A stretch of 64,000 nt of DNA from Siphonodentalium dalli (lineage: Eukaryota > Mollusca > Scaphopoda > Gadilida > Siphonodentaliidae), in NCBI GenBank assembly GCA_032622095.1, contig CP136062.1, forward strand, positions 8,709,710 to 8,773,709, read 5' to 3'. Both the position numbers and the translations under genes were made by a program. The notes below the pieces were generated by a model. The model was not told the origin of the DNA and did not search any database. It saw only the letters and a program-made list of their open reading frames with translations. This document shows positions 1 through 11,144 of the stretch, piece after piece. Within the stretch, counting starts at the first letter, position 1. Each line of letters starts with the position of its first letter.

Positions 1-345
1 TGTCCAGGCTTGGAGAAATGAACAATCGACTATTCCTATTTATTCTTGTAGAATCTGGTAGAATAGGTGTTTAGCTAATGTCATGTCATGTAATGACGGA
101 TGGTAAACTGGTTTGAAGCAAGCAGTCTTCAGCAAGAGTATCAGGTGTCCACACTATGATAAATTGGCTTTTTCAATAATACAGGCTTCAGTGTTCTCTT
201 AAAAATTAATAGTGCATAGCAAAGAGGTGTGAATTATAAAGGGCCATAACTCTGTTAAAATATATCGGATCAAACCCATATTTTATCTTGATCTGGATAT
301 AAGTGTCAAAAATTCATATACCAAATTTGGTGTTGAACAGATGAA
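1..345 (+). repeat. Dispersed composite module fragment (Z-X type)
   Basis: This stretch resembles the modules at 31865-32330 and 34540-35000. It shares a run around 'gactattcc', then 'agaataggtgt' and 'tagctaatg', followed by 'ataactctgttaaaata' and 'tcggatcaaacccatatt'. It contains no coding signal. The window therefore probably starts inside a copy of the same dispersed family that dominates 24-36 kb. Confidence 0.6.
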
Positions 346-756
346 AAATGTTTAGTCTGGTCGGAAAAGCTACATTTGTGGAATACTAGAACCCTAGAGG
401 CATTTTTGGGGAAAAGCATGAAACTAAGTTTTCTAGCATAAATCAAGTATGCTGAATCCAATGAGGGTGCCTGTCGCTGCCTGTGACCCATATTTCACCC
501 ATAAAATCAACTTAAAGTCACATACTGTTTTATTGCCGCGAAAATACAGTAAGTCAATATCGAGACATATTTCACACTCGTTATACATATAATATCATGA
601 ACATGGGAATATTTTATTATTTGACTCACCCCTCGAGACCTTTCTGTCAGAACTATCTCATCATCTGCTATACATATATGGACAAGTATGTTATTTAATA
701 AAGTAAACGCTCTTCATGAAATCACACCCGGTTGAAAGTTGTGTGAATCACGATTA

Positions 757-862
757 AGTTGAAAATATGACGTTTTTTCACAAATATCTTCATGCTGTTT
801 GGAACTGGTTGAGTAATGTGACTTTATTTTGTGTTTTGTATATTAACTGATCATTGGAGCAT
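757..862 (+). repeat. Left arm of a large inverted repeat
   Basis: The run from 'gttgaaaatatgacg' to 'ctgatcattggagc' recurs in reverse complement at 7404-7519 with small differences; the right copy has about 10 extra bases near the middle. The pair brackets the minisatellite and the hAT transposon. A related, more diverged version lies near 46890-47010. Confidence 0.75.
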
Positions 863-889
863 TTAAATATGCAAGTATTGTGTCCTAGC

Positions 890-1090
890 CCCTTCCCTCA
901 AAAACGCGGTAAAAAATTTCACAAAAAATCACAATTGGGATTCTAGTCATATTTCAACAAGAAATGAACAGAACTTTGTAATCTAAGTGAGGCATATCAT
1001 TACCTATGAATATTCCAACTCATTGGAACCAAAATTCTTACTTTGGCTCAAAATGGCTGCCAAAATGGCCGCCAAAATATGGAAATGGTA
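890..1090 (+). repeat. Dispersed repeat, inverted copy at 46615-46830
   Basis: This segment, including 'acgcggtaaaaaatttcac' and the run of 'aaaatggctgcc' type motifs, matches the reverse complement of about 46615-46830 with moderate divergence. It links the 0.75-7.5 kb structure to the inside of the 42.7-47.7 kb element. From 1090 to 1790 I see only AT-rich sequence with scattered 'aaaatggc' motifs. Confidence 0.6.
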
Positions 1091-1789
1091 AATATTGCCC
1101 CAGCGTGTCCTGCAATCGCTTACAAATTGTGGTTCATGTATAAAATTGGCCTCCTATTCTGCCTCCTATACATTGAATACTAACATGTCTGATGCACCAT
1201 GGTTAATTGTTAATATTGTCACCACTGACACCACCAAAAATATTGGACTTTTCTCTCAAAAACTTGACATAAATATCGGCAAAAATTAACTTTTCAGGTA
1301 TGGACCATTTTTTCAAGTAAAATGTAACTGTCTTTGGATTCAAACGTGTTTATTGTTTTGGTCTATCTTAAATGTGTCACACTACGGTATTTATAGACCA
1401 AATTGCTCAAGATGGCTTCCAAAATGGCAACCAAATTTATAAAAAAAATTATTTACATATATCCCTAACATTATTCTCTGTGTTACCATAAAAGGTAGTA
1501 AATTGTGACTGACTTGGTTATTATACATGTTAGTTAATTAACTGACAACTATATGTTATATTCTGGTTGTCCCAGTTCCGTATGGGGCATGACAAATTCA
1601 TTTTAAAGTATGGAATTTTGCCAAGAACCTCTTTTGTGATTCTGGTCATATTATTGAAAGGAAATGGGCAGAACTTTGAGACGGAACCGAGATGAACCAT
1701 AATCTGTGGCTATTCTGGTCCATTATGATAACTAAAAATATCAACTGGATACAGGGTGGATGCCAAGATGGTAGTCAGGGAGTTAGTCT

Positions 1790-3086
1790 ATGATCATAGG
1801 TGAGGTGAATAGGTATACAGGGAGCTATTGTATGTCACGAATGATGTGAATAGGTATACAAGGAGTGACTATATGGTTACGTGTGGGTTGTCCATAGTAA
1901 GATGCATAGGTATACAGGGAGAGGTCACGGTCATGTGTGAGGTGAATCGGTATGAATGGAGTGACTGTATGGTGTATGGTTGTGTCTATCCAGTACGGGT
2001 TAACCCGATATGCCTGTATGGGCATTGATGTGGTGTATGGATATAGCTACATGGTCATCTATGTGTTGATTATGTATATATGGAGTGACTGTAAGGTCAT
2101 GGGTGGGATGTACATTTGTTGTCTGTATGATCATGGATGGGGTGTGTGGATAAATAGGGAGTTATTTTATGGTTACGGGTAATGTGTATAGGTATACATG
2201 GCATGACTGTATATATCTCGTGAATGTATTATCATTGGTGGGTGTATAGGGATTAGCTGAATGATCATGGATGGCGTGTATGATTATACAGTGAGTTGCT
2301 GAATTGTCATGTGTGAGGTGTATATGCAAGTATGGAAGGTATGAGTGGTCGTGTGTGCATATCTGGAAGTATATCTGGAAGGGCTGAACGGCCGTTGGTG
2401 AGGTGTATATGTATACCTGGAGTGACTCTATGGTCTAGGGTGGGCTGCATATGTATATATCGAGTGGTTATATGACTATGTGTGTCGAATAGGTATACAT
2501 GTAGTGACTGTATGGTCAATGGTGAGATGAGTACATGCAGGTATGCAGGGAGTGACTATGATCGTAAATGTAATGAGTATCTATACAGGGGTGACTAAAT
2601 GGTCATGTGTCAGGTGTATGAGTATACCTGGTGTTCCTGCTTGGTGACTCGTGGCGGTATGGTCATGTGTAGGATATACGGGTATACACAAGTGTTGCTA
2701 TATGGTCATGGGCGAGGGGTATGTGTATATAGCGAGTGGTTATATGGCCATGGATGATGTGCATATGCATACATGGAGTGACCTTCCTGACATGGCTGGG
2801 GTGTTTTAGTATATCTTGTGTCGCTATTCGGCTATGGTGTGACACATAGGGATACAGGGAGTGACATGGCCAATGGTGAGGTGAATGTGTATACAAGGAT
2901 TGACCATGATCATGTATGAATGTATTGAATAGGTACACACGGGGTGACTATATGGCCATAGGTCAGATGAAGGAGTATACCAGGTGGCATGGGTGAGGGT
3001 ATGTGTATGAAGCGAGTGGCTATGTGGCGATTGGTGAGGTATGTATACCTGTAGTGACTCTATGGTCATTGTTGTGGTGTTGATGT
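1790..3086 (+). repeat. Degenerate minisatellite, forward block
   Basis: Imperfect tandem units of roughly 40-55 bp are built around 'aggtatacagggagtgac', 'tatggtcatggg' and 'gaggtgtat'. Short open frames here run on both strands and are by-products of the repeat. The array is cut at 3086 by the hAT transposon and resumes at 6508. Confidence 0.8.
3081..3086. repeat. Target-site duplication, left copy
   Basis: 'tgatgt' abuts the left terminus CAGGG and is repeated at 6508-6513 directly after the right terminus. Confidence 0.8.
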
Positions 3087-3122
3087 CAGGGATGAGAATG
3101 GCTGAGAGTCAAAAACACTGAA

Positions 3123-3170
3123 ATGACAGCCGAAGGCTGTCCCCTTGGCCGCAGGCCAAGGTGGGGGAGG
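3123..3170 (+). repeat. Subterminal hairpins of the hAT element
   Basis: Two short perfect stem-loops follow the left terminus: 'gacagccgaaggctgtc' and 'ccttggccgcaggccaagg'. Subterminal hairpins also mark the element at 43587-44714, where 'ggagggc' and 'ggcgggc' stems are repeated. They may be transposase-binding or folding sites; that role is inferred. Confidence 0.6.
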
Positions 3171-3718
3171 GTATGGGAGCGGGTGTCCCCCTCCCATAGA
3201 CGGGGGGTTTGTGGGTTCTCCCCCAAGAAAATTTTAGATTTTTCAGTGCCCTTAGAGCGAATCTGGGCTATTCTGAAGCCAAAATTATAGTTGGAGAATT
3301 ACTAACATTTTGTATATAAATTCAATGAAAAATTATGTTAAACACATCATGCATCACATTACAGGTAGTTTTAGTACTTTATTATTGGTACCCATATTTC
3401 AGACTCACTACTGGTAGGGTATATTAAGCATGCATAATAAAGAAAATGTACTCATCGCTTTGGTTTCCTCAATATTCTGTCCAATGGTAATGTCTATCAC
3501 ACTTTCAACACAAACTATTTTAGTCTTTGAATGTAAGGTCCTCCAGGTAAAGAATACAGATCATCATCAAGTCACCATTTGTTCATTATTAATCACATAT
3601 ATACAAATGTACATTGACCACTTTACAGGTTAAATTTTCACTGACAAATCTTTCTTTTTTTCACATTTACTGAAAGCTGCTCCAGGGCTCTTTTTCTACA
3701 GTTTTTCTTCTCTCTCTG

Positions 3719-5640
3719 CTACTGTTTAGCTAGTTCTTCTTTTTGCTCTAACGCAGAGGCAGCCTTCGTTTTAGCTTTGGAGAGAGGAATACTTCGTTTG
3801 ATCTTGAGTTTCTGCTTTTTCTCTACAACAGCTTGCTTCTTCTTCTCCTTCTCCTTTTTGTAATTTGATGCTGCACTCCTTAAATTTCTGCATATATCCC
3901 GATGTACAGGCGAATGGAGAGGGTCCTTCCTTTCAAAATATTTTAGACTGGTGCTGTTTCTCGCCCTCAATCCATATTTAATACTCTGAATGGCATTAAA
4001 TGTTTCTGTGTTGAGCCTTGTTGAACGGACGTCGATAATATCACCCATAAGGTTAAATGAAGACTCAACCATGGGGCCATGGAAGATGGACAATGCAGCC
4101 TTCACTATTTTAGAGAGTGCTGGATATTTCTCTGTGGCAAATACTCCAGCCCACCACTGTACTATCTTCCCTTCTTTATAATCATAATCTGGCAGACTTC
4201 CATCGATTTGGTAGACCCTAATCTCAGTGGATATACCATCATGATCAGCATCTGTTAGAAAATTCTCCAAATGTCCAATCCCTGTGAGGTGATGCGGTCT
4301 TACCAGTGGGTCAATGCATGAAAGAGTCTTTAGAATGGCATTGTTTAGGGGTAGCTTTTTCTGCATATATCCCGCACAATTAATATAGGCATCTTCAACA
4401 TTCGCCTTAAACTCTTCCACCTGCGAGTCATTCTCTTCAAGCTTTGCAATGATTTTCTTGGCCTTGTTTCCATAGTACATATTCCGGTCATTAAGATTTT
4501 TCTTGTCAGCCATGTTCAACTTTTTCAAAAACTTTGTCGACTTCCCGGATATAATTTCTGGCTTTATGAAACAGGAAAGAAATTGCTTGAAGGTGTCCAG
4601 CTGTTTATCGTGCAATTGGTGAACCAAAGTGTCCTTAGTTTGAAATAAGCAGACGTATGCTTTCAATATACTCAGGACACTTGCATAGAAAGCCAGTTGA
4701 AGCTGTGTCTTCTCCTGTGTGTAGAAAAGTTTCTCGAAAATTCTCCTTTTTCTTTCAGTCCCATCTTTCGTCATGTTCTTTTTCCTCAGTGTTGCATGCA
4801 TCTTCTCTATTTCTGCCCTCGACTCTTTACTGATGTTCAAGGTCTTATATATTTCATCTATCACATCTTTGTAGTCAGCTCTTAAACTTTGATGAATAAA
4901 TGCATAATAGAAAATTTGCAAGGCAGGGAATAACCTCTCTGTGTCCACTGATCTATCATAAACAGACAGCCAGCGATGTTTTATAAACCTCTCTGGTATA
5001 GTAGCTCTGACTCCAACTATATCACATATTGTTTTTAGAAGCTCTCGCAGATCTGATGACCATTTAAAATCACAGTAGATGTCAGAAAACAGCCTTTCCA
5101 GATAATTTTCAAATGAGGCACAGAATCGCTTACAGCAGTTATGTATATGGTGACAAGAATCACCATCAATGTCCAATAAATGTTGAGCTTTCCCACTTCT
5201 AACACGCTGCTCAAAACCAGATTTTGATCCGCGCATTACATTGCACGAGTCAAGGAGAATCGAAACACAATTCTTCCAAGGTATATGATGGTTGTCAAAG
5301 ATATCACACACAGCATTGTAAATAGAAAAAGCATCCACCTTAATAACTTCCACTGAGCAGAGATGCTCAACTCTAACCTCTCCATCTGAATAGTATGATG
5401 TTAGAATGGTTAACATCCTCTTAAGATTTTTTCCGGTACTCTCATCGATGTTGAGTGAGAAAGGGAACTTTTGTAAATTACTCACAGTCTCTTCTGTAAA
5501 GCTTTTTCCTAACCCATATGTTAACTTGTAAGAAGCTGTCGTCCTATCCATTGTCATCATGCTGAGTGCTGGCTTGTCTTTTGATGTTGTCTGACACAGC
5601 TTCACCAGTGTTGGTGCCAGCGATAGAGGCAGGGAGTGTT
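3719..5640 (-). CDS. hAT transposase, main exon
   Basis: This encodes the catalytic and C-terminal parts of a cut-and-paste transposase acting on the element ends in the nucleus. The frame is open from a stop just upstream of 5640, includes HSLPLSLAPTLVKLC typical of the family, and ends at TAG 3719-3721. Likely RNase H-fold acidic residues are the D of NIDESTG and the D of LLDSCNV. A Cys/His cluster (CHHIHNCCKRF) follows. The C-terminal dimerisation region includes PMVESSFNLMGDIIDVRSTR, whose E fits the third catalytic position. A lysine-rich tail of about 55 residues could act as a nuclear signal. It is the downstream exon of the split gene whose N-terminus lies at 5706-6082. Family assignment is from motifs only. 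Confidence 0.85.
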
Positions 5641-5705
5641 CTCACAGATTATTATTACTAGAAGGCAAAATTAATAATCAGTGAATCAATTAAACCAGTT
5701 CTTAC
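5641..5705 (-). other. Probable short intron in the transposase gene
   Basis: The minus strand has donor GTAAG at 5705-5701 and acceptor-like 'ctgtgag' ending at 5641, or 'ccttctag' ending at 5658. Protein logic demands IATQ(E)HSLPL across the junction. The simplest junctions are one base out of phase or bring in stops, so either the exact splice site differs or another indel is present. Confidence 0.5.
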
Positions 5706-6082
5706 CTCCTGTGTAGCTATCCTGTCGCACATTGGGATACAGGTTGAATCAATCTTTGGGTTCAGCTTATTATTTGTTGACGTCTGTCCAAACATTGAGT
5801 CAAGTCTAAAGTTTGATGTCCTCACACACAAAGAATCTATGTGCACAACTGTGCTACAGTGATCTTGCATCCGCGCGATCCGTAATTTGTTAGTTTATTG
5901 CAAATAACACAGATGCACTTCCCAGAAACAGCAACTTTTTTGAAAAAATCACCGAGAATGTAATCTTTTTCTTTACCATCTTTATGACGAATTTTGACCG
6001 GCTTTTGAAACCAGGCAAATGAAAACTTATTCTTAACTCCAACGTCGTCATATCGATCGCCTTCTTTCACAATTGAATTCAT
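5706..6082 (-). pseudogene. hAT transposase N-terminal exon with BED-like finger, frameshifted
   Basis: The first ATG in the open frame is at 6082; the frame is closed upstream by a stop near 6178. It reads through FSFAWFQKPV to CICVICNKLTNYGSRG, the first half of a BED-like zinc finger. In this frame it stops near 5837. The expected second half (DHCSTVVHIDSLC, giving the paired histidines) lies in a neighbouring frame from about 5870, so a one-base indel near 5866-5872 is likely. That second frame runs to IATQE and a good donor, CACAGGAG|GTAAGA, at 5706/5705. Either this copy is inactive or the assembly has a local error. Confidence 0.7.
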
Positions 6083-6507
6083 AACAATCACTTTTAAAAC
6101 TTCTAATTTCTTTTGAAAGAGATCGCGAACCGTGAAACTCTTTTGTTCAAAACAAAAGAATGATCGCGGCAAAAATTATCCCGAAGTCCGTCGAGTCAAC
6201 GAATATCATTGGCTTGATGTCGAGCGTCGACAACAACGGAAGCGAAGCGAGCCAATGAGAAGCTACATATTAAACCGGCATGGTAGAACCGGTGTTGCCG
6301 AAAAAACAACCGGTGTCGCTCTGAATGACCGGACAATTTAGCCTTATATATCGGCCGACTGAGATCGTCGCGAATAAAAACTAACCATACCCCCCCCCCC
6401 CCCCCCCCCCCAAAATTTTCTCAGCGGATTTGCACAGATCTCAAAAACGTCCAAAATGGCTTCCAAAAAGCGGAAATCCGCCGAAAAGCGGAAAATTCTC
6501 ATCCCTG

Positions 6508-6780
6508 TGATGTATATATTGAATGTCTATTTGACCATGTGTGTGGAGAATAGGTATATGGGGGATTACCGTATAGCCAATGGTGAGGTGAATGCATGGG
6601 TATACACGGAGTAACTATATGGTTATGGGTCATGTTTAGGAGTATACCCGAAGTGCCTCCATTGTGACTCATGGCTGGATGGTCATCCGTTGTCATGGGT
6701 CAGGTGTACGTGTATACATTGGGTCACTATATTGTTATATATGTGGTGTTTATGTATATATGGAATGACTGTGTGATAAT
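6508..6780 (+). repeat. Minisatellite, forward block resumed
   Basis: The array interrupted at 3086 resumes directly after the 'tgatgt' duplication, with units such as 'gaataggtatatggg' and 'gtgaggtgaatgcatgg'. Confidence 0.75.
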
Positions 6781-6911
6781 GGGTGGCTATCGCTTTCCAC
6801 GTTTAATGTTTCCCCCATATACATAAACACCATCAAGATGGAGAACTCTCTGACATGACCTCTCTATTGATTAACATATCCTTGAGTTATTGTGGAAAGC
6901 GATAGCCACCC
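6781..6911. repeat. Inversion point of the minisatellite
   Basis: 'gggtggctatcgctttcc' at 6780-6800 pairs with its reverse complement at 6892-6911, with about 90 bp of unrelated spacer between. Upstream units are in plus orientation and downstream units are in minus orientation, so this is the centre of a large palindrome. Confidence 0.8.
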
Positions 6912-7403
6912 AAGGTACACATGTACAACCAACCCATTACCTCAGTCACCCCATATGTACACACATACCACACAAATGGCAATATAGTCACCCACTTTAT
7001 ACACGTACGCCTGACCATACAGCCATACTTGGTTATACCCGTACATACCACAAATGACGATACAGCCACGATTCACCATACATGAACACCAGGTATACTC
7101 CTACACCTGGCTCATGACCATATAGTCACTATATGTATTCATATTCATCACATTCACGATCATACATTCAGTCAGTGTATACATATTCATCTCACTATGG
7201 ACCATATAGCCACTACATGTATACCTATTCGCCATACCCATGACCATAGGGTCAATCCAGGTATACATATACACCTCACCAATGGTGAGCCCTTCCAGAT
7301 ATACCAATACCCACACACATGACCATTTATACCTTCCATACTTGCATATACACCTCACACATGACAATTCAGCAACTCACTGTATACCGTACTCATACAC
7401 GCC
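6911..7403 (-). repeat. Minisatellite, inverted block
   Basis: This is the reverse-complement array. Its 7240-7400 part aligns well with 2265-2430 in the opposite orientation, including 'gtgagttgctgaattgtca' and 'tatatctggaagggct'. Confidence 0.8.
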
Positions 7404-7519
7404 GCTCCAATGATCAGTTAATATACAAAACACAAAATAAAGTCATATTACTCAACCAGTTCCAAACAACATGAACTGATCTAAAAGATATTTGTGAAAA
7501 AACGTCACATTTTCAACTT
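7404..7519 (-). repeat. Right arm of the large inverted repeat
   Basis: Reverse complement of 757-862. Beyond it, 'ggcggccattttggcggcc' marks the same type of flank that is found near 46980-47010. Confidence 0.75.
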
Positions 7520-7559
7520 CCGGCGGCCATTTTGGCGGCCATCTTCGATGGTGAGTTTC

Positions 7560-8370
7560 AGCTTTGAGTCAAAAAAGTGTCAATATGTCTTAGCTTCACG
7601 AAAATATATACATTTGTATACATTTTAATAGATTTCCCCGCTATAATTTGCATAAAACTGACTTAGGGTCTGATCTGAAAAACGGCGGCCAGGATGGACG
7701 CATTCTTGTCTGGAGTCTACACGGCCACATTTTTTTCTTGTTAACATTGCTTAAAAGTTCAAGGACATAATAAAGAACAAAATGAGTGGGGTGATGTTAA
7801 GTCCAGGGGGTGCAAGGGTACCCCTGTTGGCTCCCGGATTATAAGATAATTCTTACGAGAATCGTCGATAGATATACAAAACAGCAATGTCTTACCGTAG
7901 GTACCTGATTACTATGATGTTAATGTTTCAGAATTATTACTGTGATGATAGTATCATGATACAACGCGGCTTTGAACGTTCCGCGAGGAGTATATAAGTT
8001 TGAGTAAGTTCAAGGCCAGTTACGTGATTTCATATACGTTGTACGATGCGCCGTATCAACAACCCCCCCCCCAACGAAGAAAACACGAAGATTTTAAAAG
8101 CCTTTTATTGAACCCTATGTTCATCCAATCGGGCGACAGGCAGTCTATTCGTGTTCGGCACCTTCGAATTATGGTAAAAAAGTTGGTTTGACACTTTTCC
8201 GCGGAAATGCTTCTAGAAATGTCTTTTCTGAGAATTACGACTAGACTAGTTTGAGTAATCCTGTCTTGGATGAATTCTATATCAAAACAAGAGTGGAAGG
8301 GGTTAAATAAACAATACCAAAATCCATATAGATGAAGAACATGCTAAAAAAAATCTAGGTAAGAAATATG
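7560..8370. other. Intergenic, no supported feature
   Basis: Mostly unique AT-rich sequence with a short C run near 8065. The small open frame at 8000-8191 has no family resemblance or splice context that I can support. Confidence 0.5.
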
Positions 8371-8374
8371 AGGC

Positions 8375-8950
8375 TGTGATGTGTCCCTGGCTCTGCCCCT
8401 ATTTGAACCAGTGACCCCATTTGAACAAATCTGAACCCTAGTCAACCAAGGTCCCTCCATACCAAATATAAGCTTAATCAGCACAATATGCCTTGAGACG
8501 AAGTCATTTTAAGAATTACTAAAAGTTATGGCCCTGGTTTCTCAACTAATCAACCTGGTGACCTCATTTGAACAAATCTGAATGGGAGATACTCAGGGAA
8601 CATCCACACCAAATATGAACCCATTAGGCCTTATAGTTCTGGAAAAAGAATTCATTCTAAGAATTACTATGAAGGATTAGAGTTGTGGCCCTGCTTTTTC
8701 AACTAATTGACCTAATGACCTCATTTGAACAAATCTGAATGAGATTCACCTAGGGAACATTGACACCAAATATGAACCTGTTCCGCCTTACGGTTCTGGA
8801 GAAGAAGATGATTCTTGACGGACTGACGGACGGACGGACGGAGACTAGTTCTGGAGAAGATGATTCTTGACGGACGGATGGATGGACAGACGGACGGACG
8901 AGGAGTGATGACTATAGCTCCACCGGAGACTTCGTCTCAGGTGAGCTAAA
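8375..8950 (+). repeat. Dispersed repeat ending in gacggacgg runs
   Basis: There are three imperfect internal units of about 160 bp, each with 'cctcatttgaacaaatctga' and 'ccaaatatgaacc'. They are followed by gacggacg tracts and a tail 'gacttcgtctcaggtgagct'. The tail reappears near 17725-17765. Repeats of this style are common in bivalve genomes (general knowledge). Confidence 0.65.
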
Positions 8951-9298
8951 AACTTATAAATTTGATAATAAAGTTATTTTCCAGAGAAGATGAGGCCTAT
9001 GCAGAATGAGGTCTCCAAAGAGTGAATTTAGTGATGCTAGCCTGCTGTACATATCATTCAAGTTCCTATCTGATAACATGAGACTGAGGTGTATGGTCGG
9101 ACAGACGGATGGACAGACAGACAGCCTGACAGATGGAGGTAGACGAGTGTCATGGGTTCAGCTCCAGACATTGGCGATCATCAGGATAGAATTTTGACTT
9201 GGTATAAGTTCACGAACAAAGTTAGATCATGCCATGAATCTCTACTCTGGCTAAATCCATAGAGATCATCAAGCCTTGAAATAGTGTGTCTGTCATTT

Positions 9299-9417
9299 GC
9301 AGAATGAGGTCCCCAGAGGGTGAATTTAGTGATGCTACCCCGCTACCATATTCACCCTCTGGGGACCTCATTCTGCTTACATCTCAGCAGAATGAGGTTC
9401 CCAGAGGGTGAATTTGT
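9299..9417. repeat. Palindromic repeat A, plus half copy
   Basis: 'gcagaatgaggtccccagag' and its reverse complement form a nearly perfect 78-bp hairpin (9299-9376), followed by a further half copy to 9417. A diverged half copy lies at 9003-9050. The same family recurs at least ten more times in the window. Confidence 0.8.
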
Positions 9418-9910
9418 ATAGGTATTATATATTTTGATATACCTCTCACGAAATTATGTGTACATAATTTTGGGGTTCGAACTAGGCCGAAACAAAAAAC
9501 TTCTCTGTTTCCGATAACATTGGGATAATTTTCCAGACAGGCAGGGATTTTTTTTTTTTACAATATTTTTTTTTAAAGCCTTTCAGCTGTGAGCGATATA
9601 ATAGTGTAATCATGGTCCCATGGTATATGGTAGATCAATGTGTATTGAAAATGAGCCAAGCATTTGATAAAAACAATTCATTCACTCTGCAGTAAGATCT
9701 CTACCAAAATTGAACTTAATAACCAACTTTTTTGCTTTTGGGATTGAGAAAAATATTCACAATGACACTCTAACAGGTAACTATAGACTAGCCTTAACTT
9801 CTGGAGAAAATTGAAGAAAAAAATTGAGGCAGGCAAGTAAATCTCAGCCAGGCAGGGTATCGGAAACAAAGAGTTTTTTTTTTCCCAAACCATGTTCGTT
9901 AAAAGAACTA

Positions 9911-10490
9911 CCTTACTCGTATTTAAATTCGCACAGTACTATTTTTCGCGCACCCATCGGTACGCGAATTTAAAATTGAGCGAAAAATTGTACGACTCCC
10001 AAGTTTAATCTAAACCACAGTCCATATGAAATACAAGAGAGATATGTTGCTGAGTTTACATGTATTATGAACGGTTGAATAGACAATTACGCCTATGCAT
10101 ATATGTATATATTTGCATTCGGCCAACCGCTATCAAGACCATTGTTCACAATGCCAAGCGACAAATCATGGTAACATAGACATTGTTGAAATGCTTGCAA
10201 AATAAATATTAATATTCCAAGTCGCCACAAAATGATGATGTATGTAGTTACTAGTTTATTGTCTACACGATGTAAATCCACCGCGATGGTGTTTAATATA
10301 CACATATACGATCTTCAGCAAAGACTGATCCGAAACTGTCATCAGCTCAACGATATACGAAAATATCACAAAAATATTACGAAAATATTTAGTTAGTTTT
10401 GAATTCGCGCAGCTAGGTGCGCGAATTTAAAGTGCGCAAATTCAAAACTGAGCGAAAAATAGTACTGCGCGAATTTAAATACGAGTAAGG
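9911..10490 (-). mobile_element. TA-target MITE at a splice donor
   Basis: The ends CCTTACTCGTATTTAAATTC and its reverse complement form long inverted repeats (about 50 bp, extended with interruptions by 'ttcgcgc' segments). The element is flanked by TA at 9909-9910 and 10491-10492. A TA duplication fits Tc1/mariner-type mobilisation. The 580-bp element has no coding capacity that I recognise. On the minus strand it begins three bases into the intron that follows the exon at 10494-10612. Confidence 0.8.
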
Positions 10491-10493
10491 TAC

Positions 10494-10612
10494 CTGAATT
10501 AAGTTCGCTGGTAGTGGAAGCTTTCACAGCCAAGCTTTTCTTGACTCTTCGGGGTGCAATGTTTGGTTGTTTACCACCCTGCTTTGGTGATTCTTCTTTT
10601 CTCTTGATGGGT
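10494..10612 (-). CDS. Internal exon of an unidentified lysine-rich protein
   Basis: The minus-strand exon is bounded by acceptor 'ctatttatag' ending at 10613 and donor AATTCAG|GTAC at 10494/10493. It begins with one base completing a codon and ends with one base of the next. It encodes 39 intact codons beginning PIKRKEESPKQGG and ending AVKASTTSELNS. The mix of Lys/Arg, Ser, Pro and Gln suggests a disordered, possibly nuclear, linker. There is no recognisable domain. The coding call rests on the open frame, the splice sites and the contrast with surrounding repeats. The next downstream exon was not found; it may lie beyond 9.9 kb or outside the window. Confidence 0.6.
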
Positions 10613-10699
10613 CTATAAATAGAATAGAATAGAACAGATTTTATTTGTCAATCAAGATGGGCAAGCCTGCAAATAGTGCAAGCCTTGAAATAGTGTGTC

Positions 10700-10860
10700 T
10701 GTCATTTGTAGAATGAGGTCCCCAGAGGGTGAATTTAGTGATGCTACCCCTCATTCTACTTACACCTCAGCAGAATGAGGTTCCCAGAGGCTTGAAACAG
10801 TGTGTCTGTCATTTGTAGAATGAGGTCCCCAGAGGGTAAATTTAGTGATGCCTCAACTGC
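10700..10860. repeat. Palindromic repeat A, two half copies
   Basis: Two partial copies of 'gaatgaggtccccagaggg' lie at about 10707-10760 and 10817-10855, joined by 'tgtgtctgtcatttgtag'. They show serial duplication of this family. Confidence 0.65.
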
Positions 10861-11048
10861 TATGGGAGACCTAGGATCAGATTGAAATTCCTCAGTTGAA
10901 GTTGGTGACATTCACTCATTAGTCACCTTGATTATGCATTTTATTTTCTGAAAATTAGGGGATATAGAAACTTCCCAGAAGAGAAAAAGTAACTAAAACC
11001 AATATTAATTTGAGACTACAGATATTTTCCAGAAGATGAGGCCTAAAA

Positions 11049-11144
11049 GCAAAATGAGGTCCCCAGAGGGTGAATTTGGTGATGCTAACCTGCTATGAGG
11101 GATGATAGCATCACTAAATTCACCCTTTGGGGACCTCATTCTGC
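11049..11144. repeat. Palindromic repeat A, complete copy
   Basis: The arms 'aatgaggtccccagagggtg' and reverse complement flank a short 'gctatgagggatgatagc' centre. Confidence 0.75.

Larger units (their letters stand above)
3087..6507 (-). mobile_element. hAT-superfamily DNA transposon, apparently full length
   Basis: The 3421-bp element has 13-bp perfect inverted ends, CAGGGATGAGAAT at 3087-3099 and its reverse complement at 6495-6507. It is flanked by a direct repeat 'tgatgt' at 3081-3086 and 6508-6513. The same minisatellite continues on both sides, which confirms insertion into the array. The element carries a minus-strand transposase with a BED-like finger and a C-terminal hAT dimerisation region. 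Most hAT elements make 8-bp duplications; here only 6 bp match, as for the CAGG-ended element at 43587-44714. A 22-base C run lies near 6390-6411. Confidence 0.9.

Noticed and set aside
9465-9490. tRNA B-box-like 'ggggttcgaact'
   Set aside because: No matching A box or cloverleaf arms are found at suitable spacing; the same holds for 'aaggttcgatagttg' near 56873.
9911-10490. Introner-type origin of the intron at 10493
   Set aside because: The sequence beyond the MITE at 9910 does not resume an open exon, so the MITE is inside an existing intron and does not constitute it.
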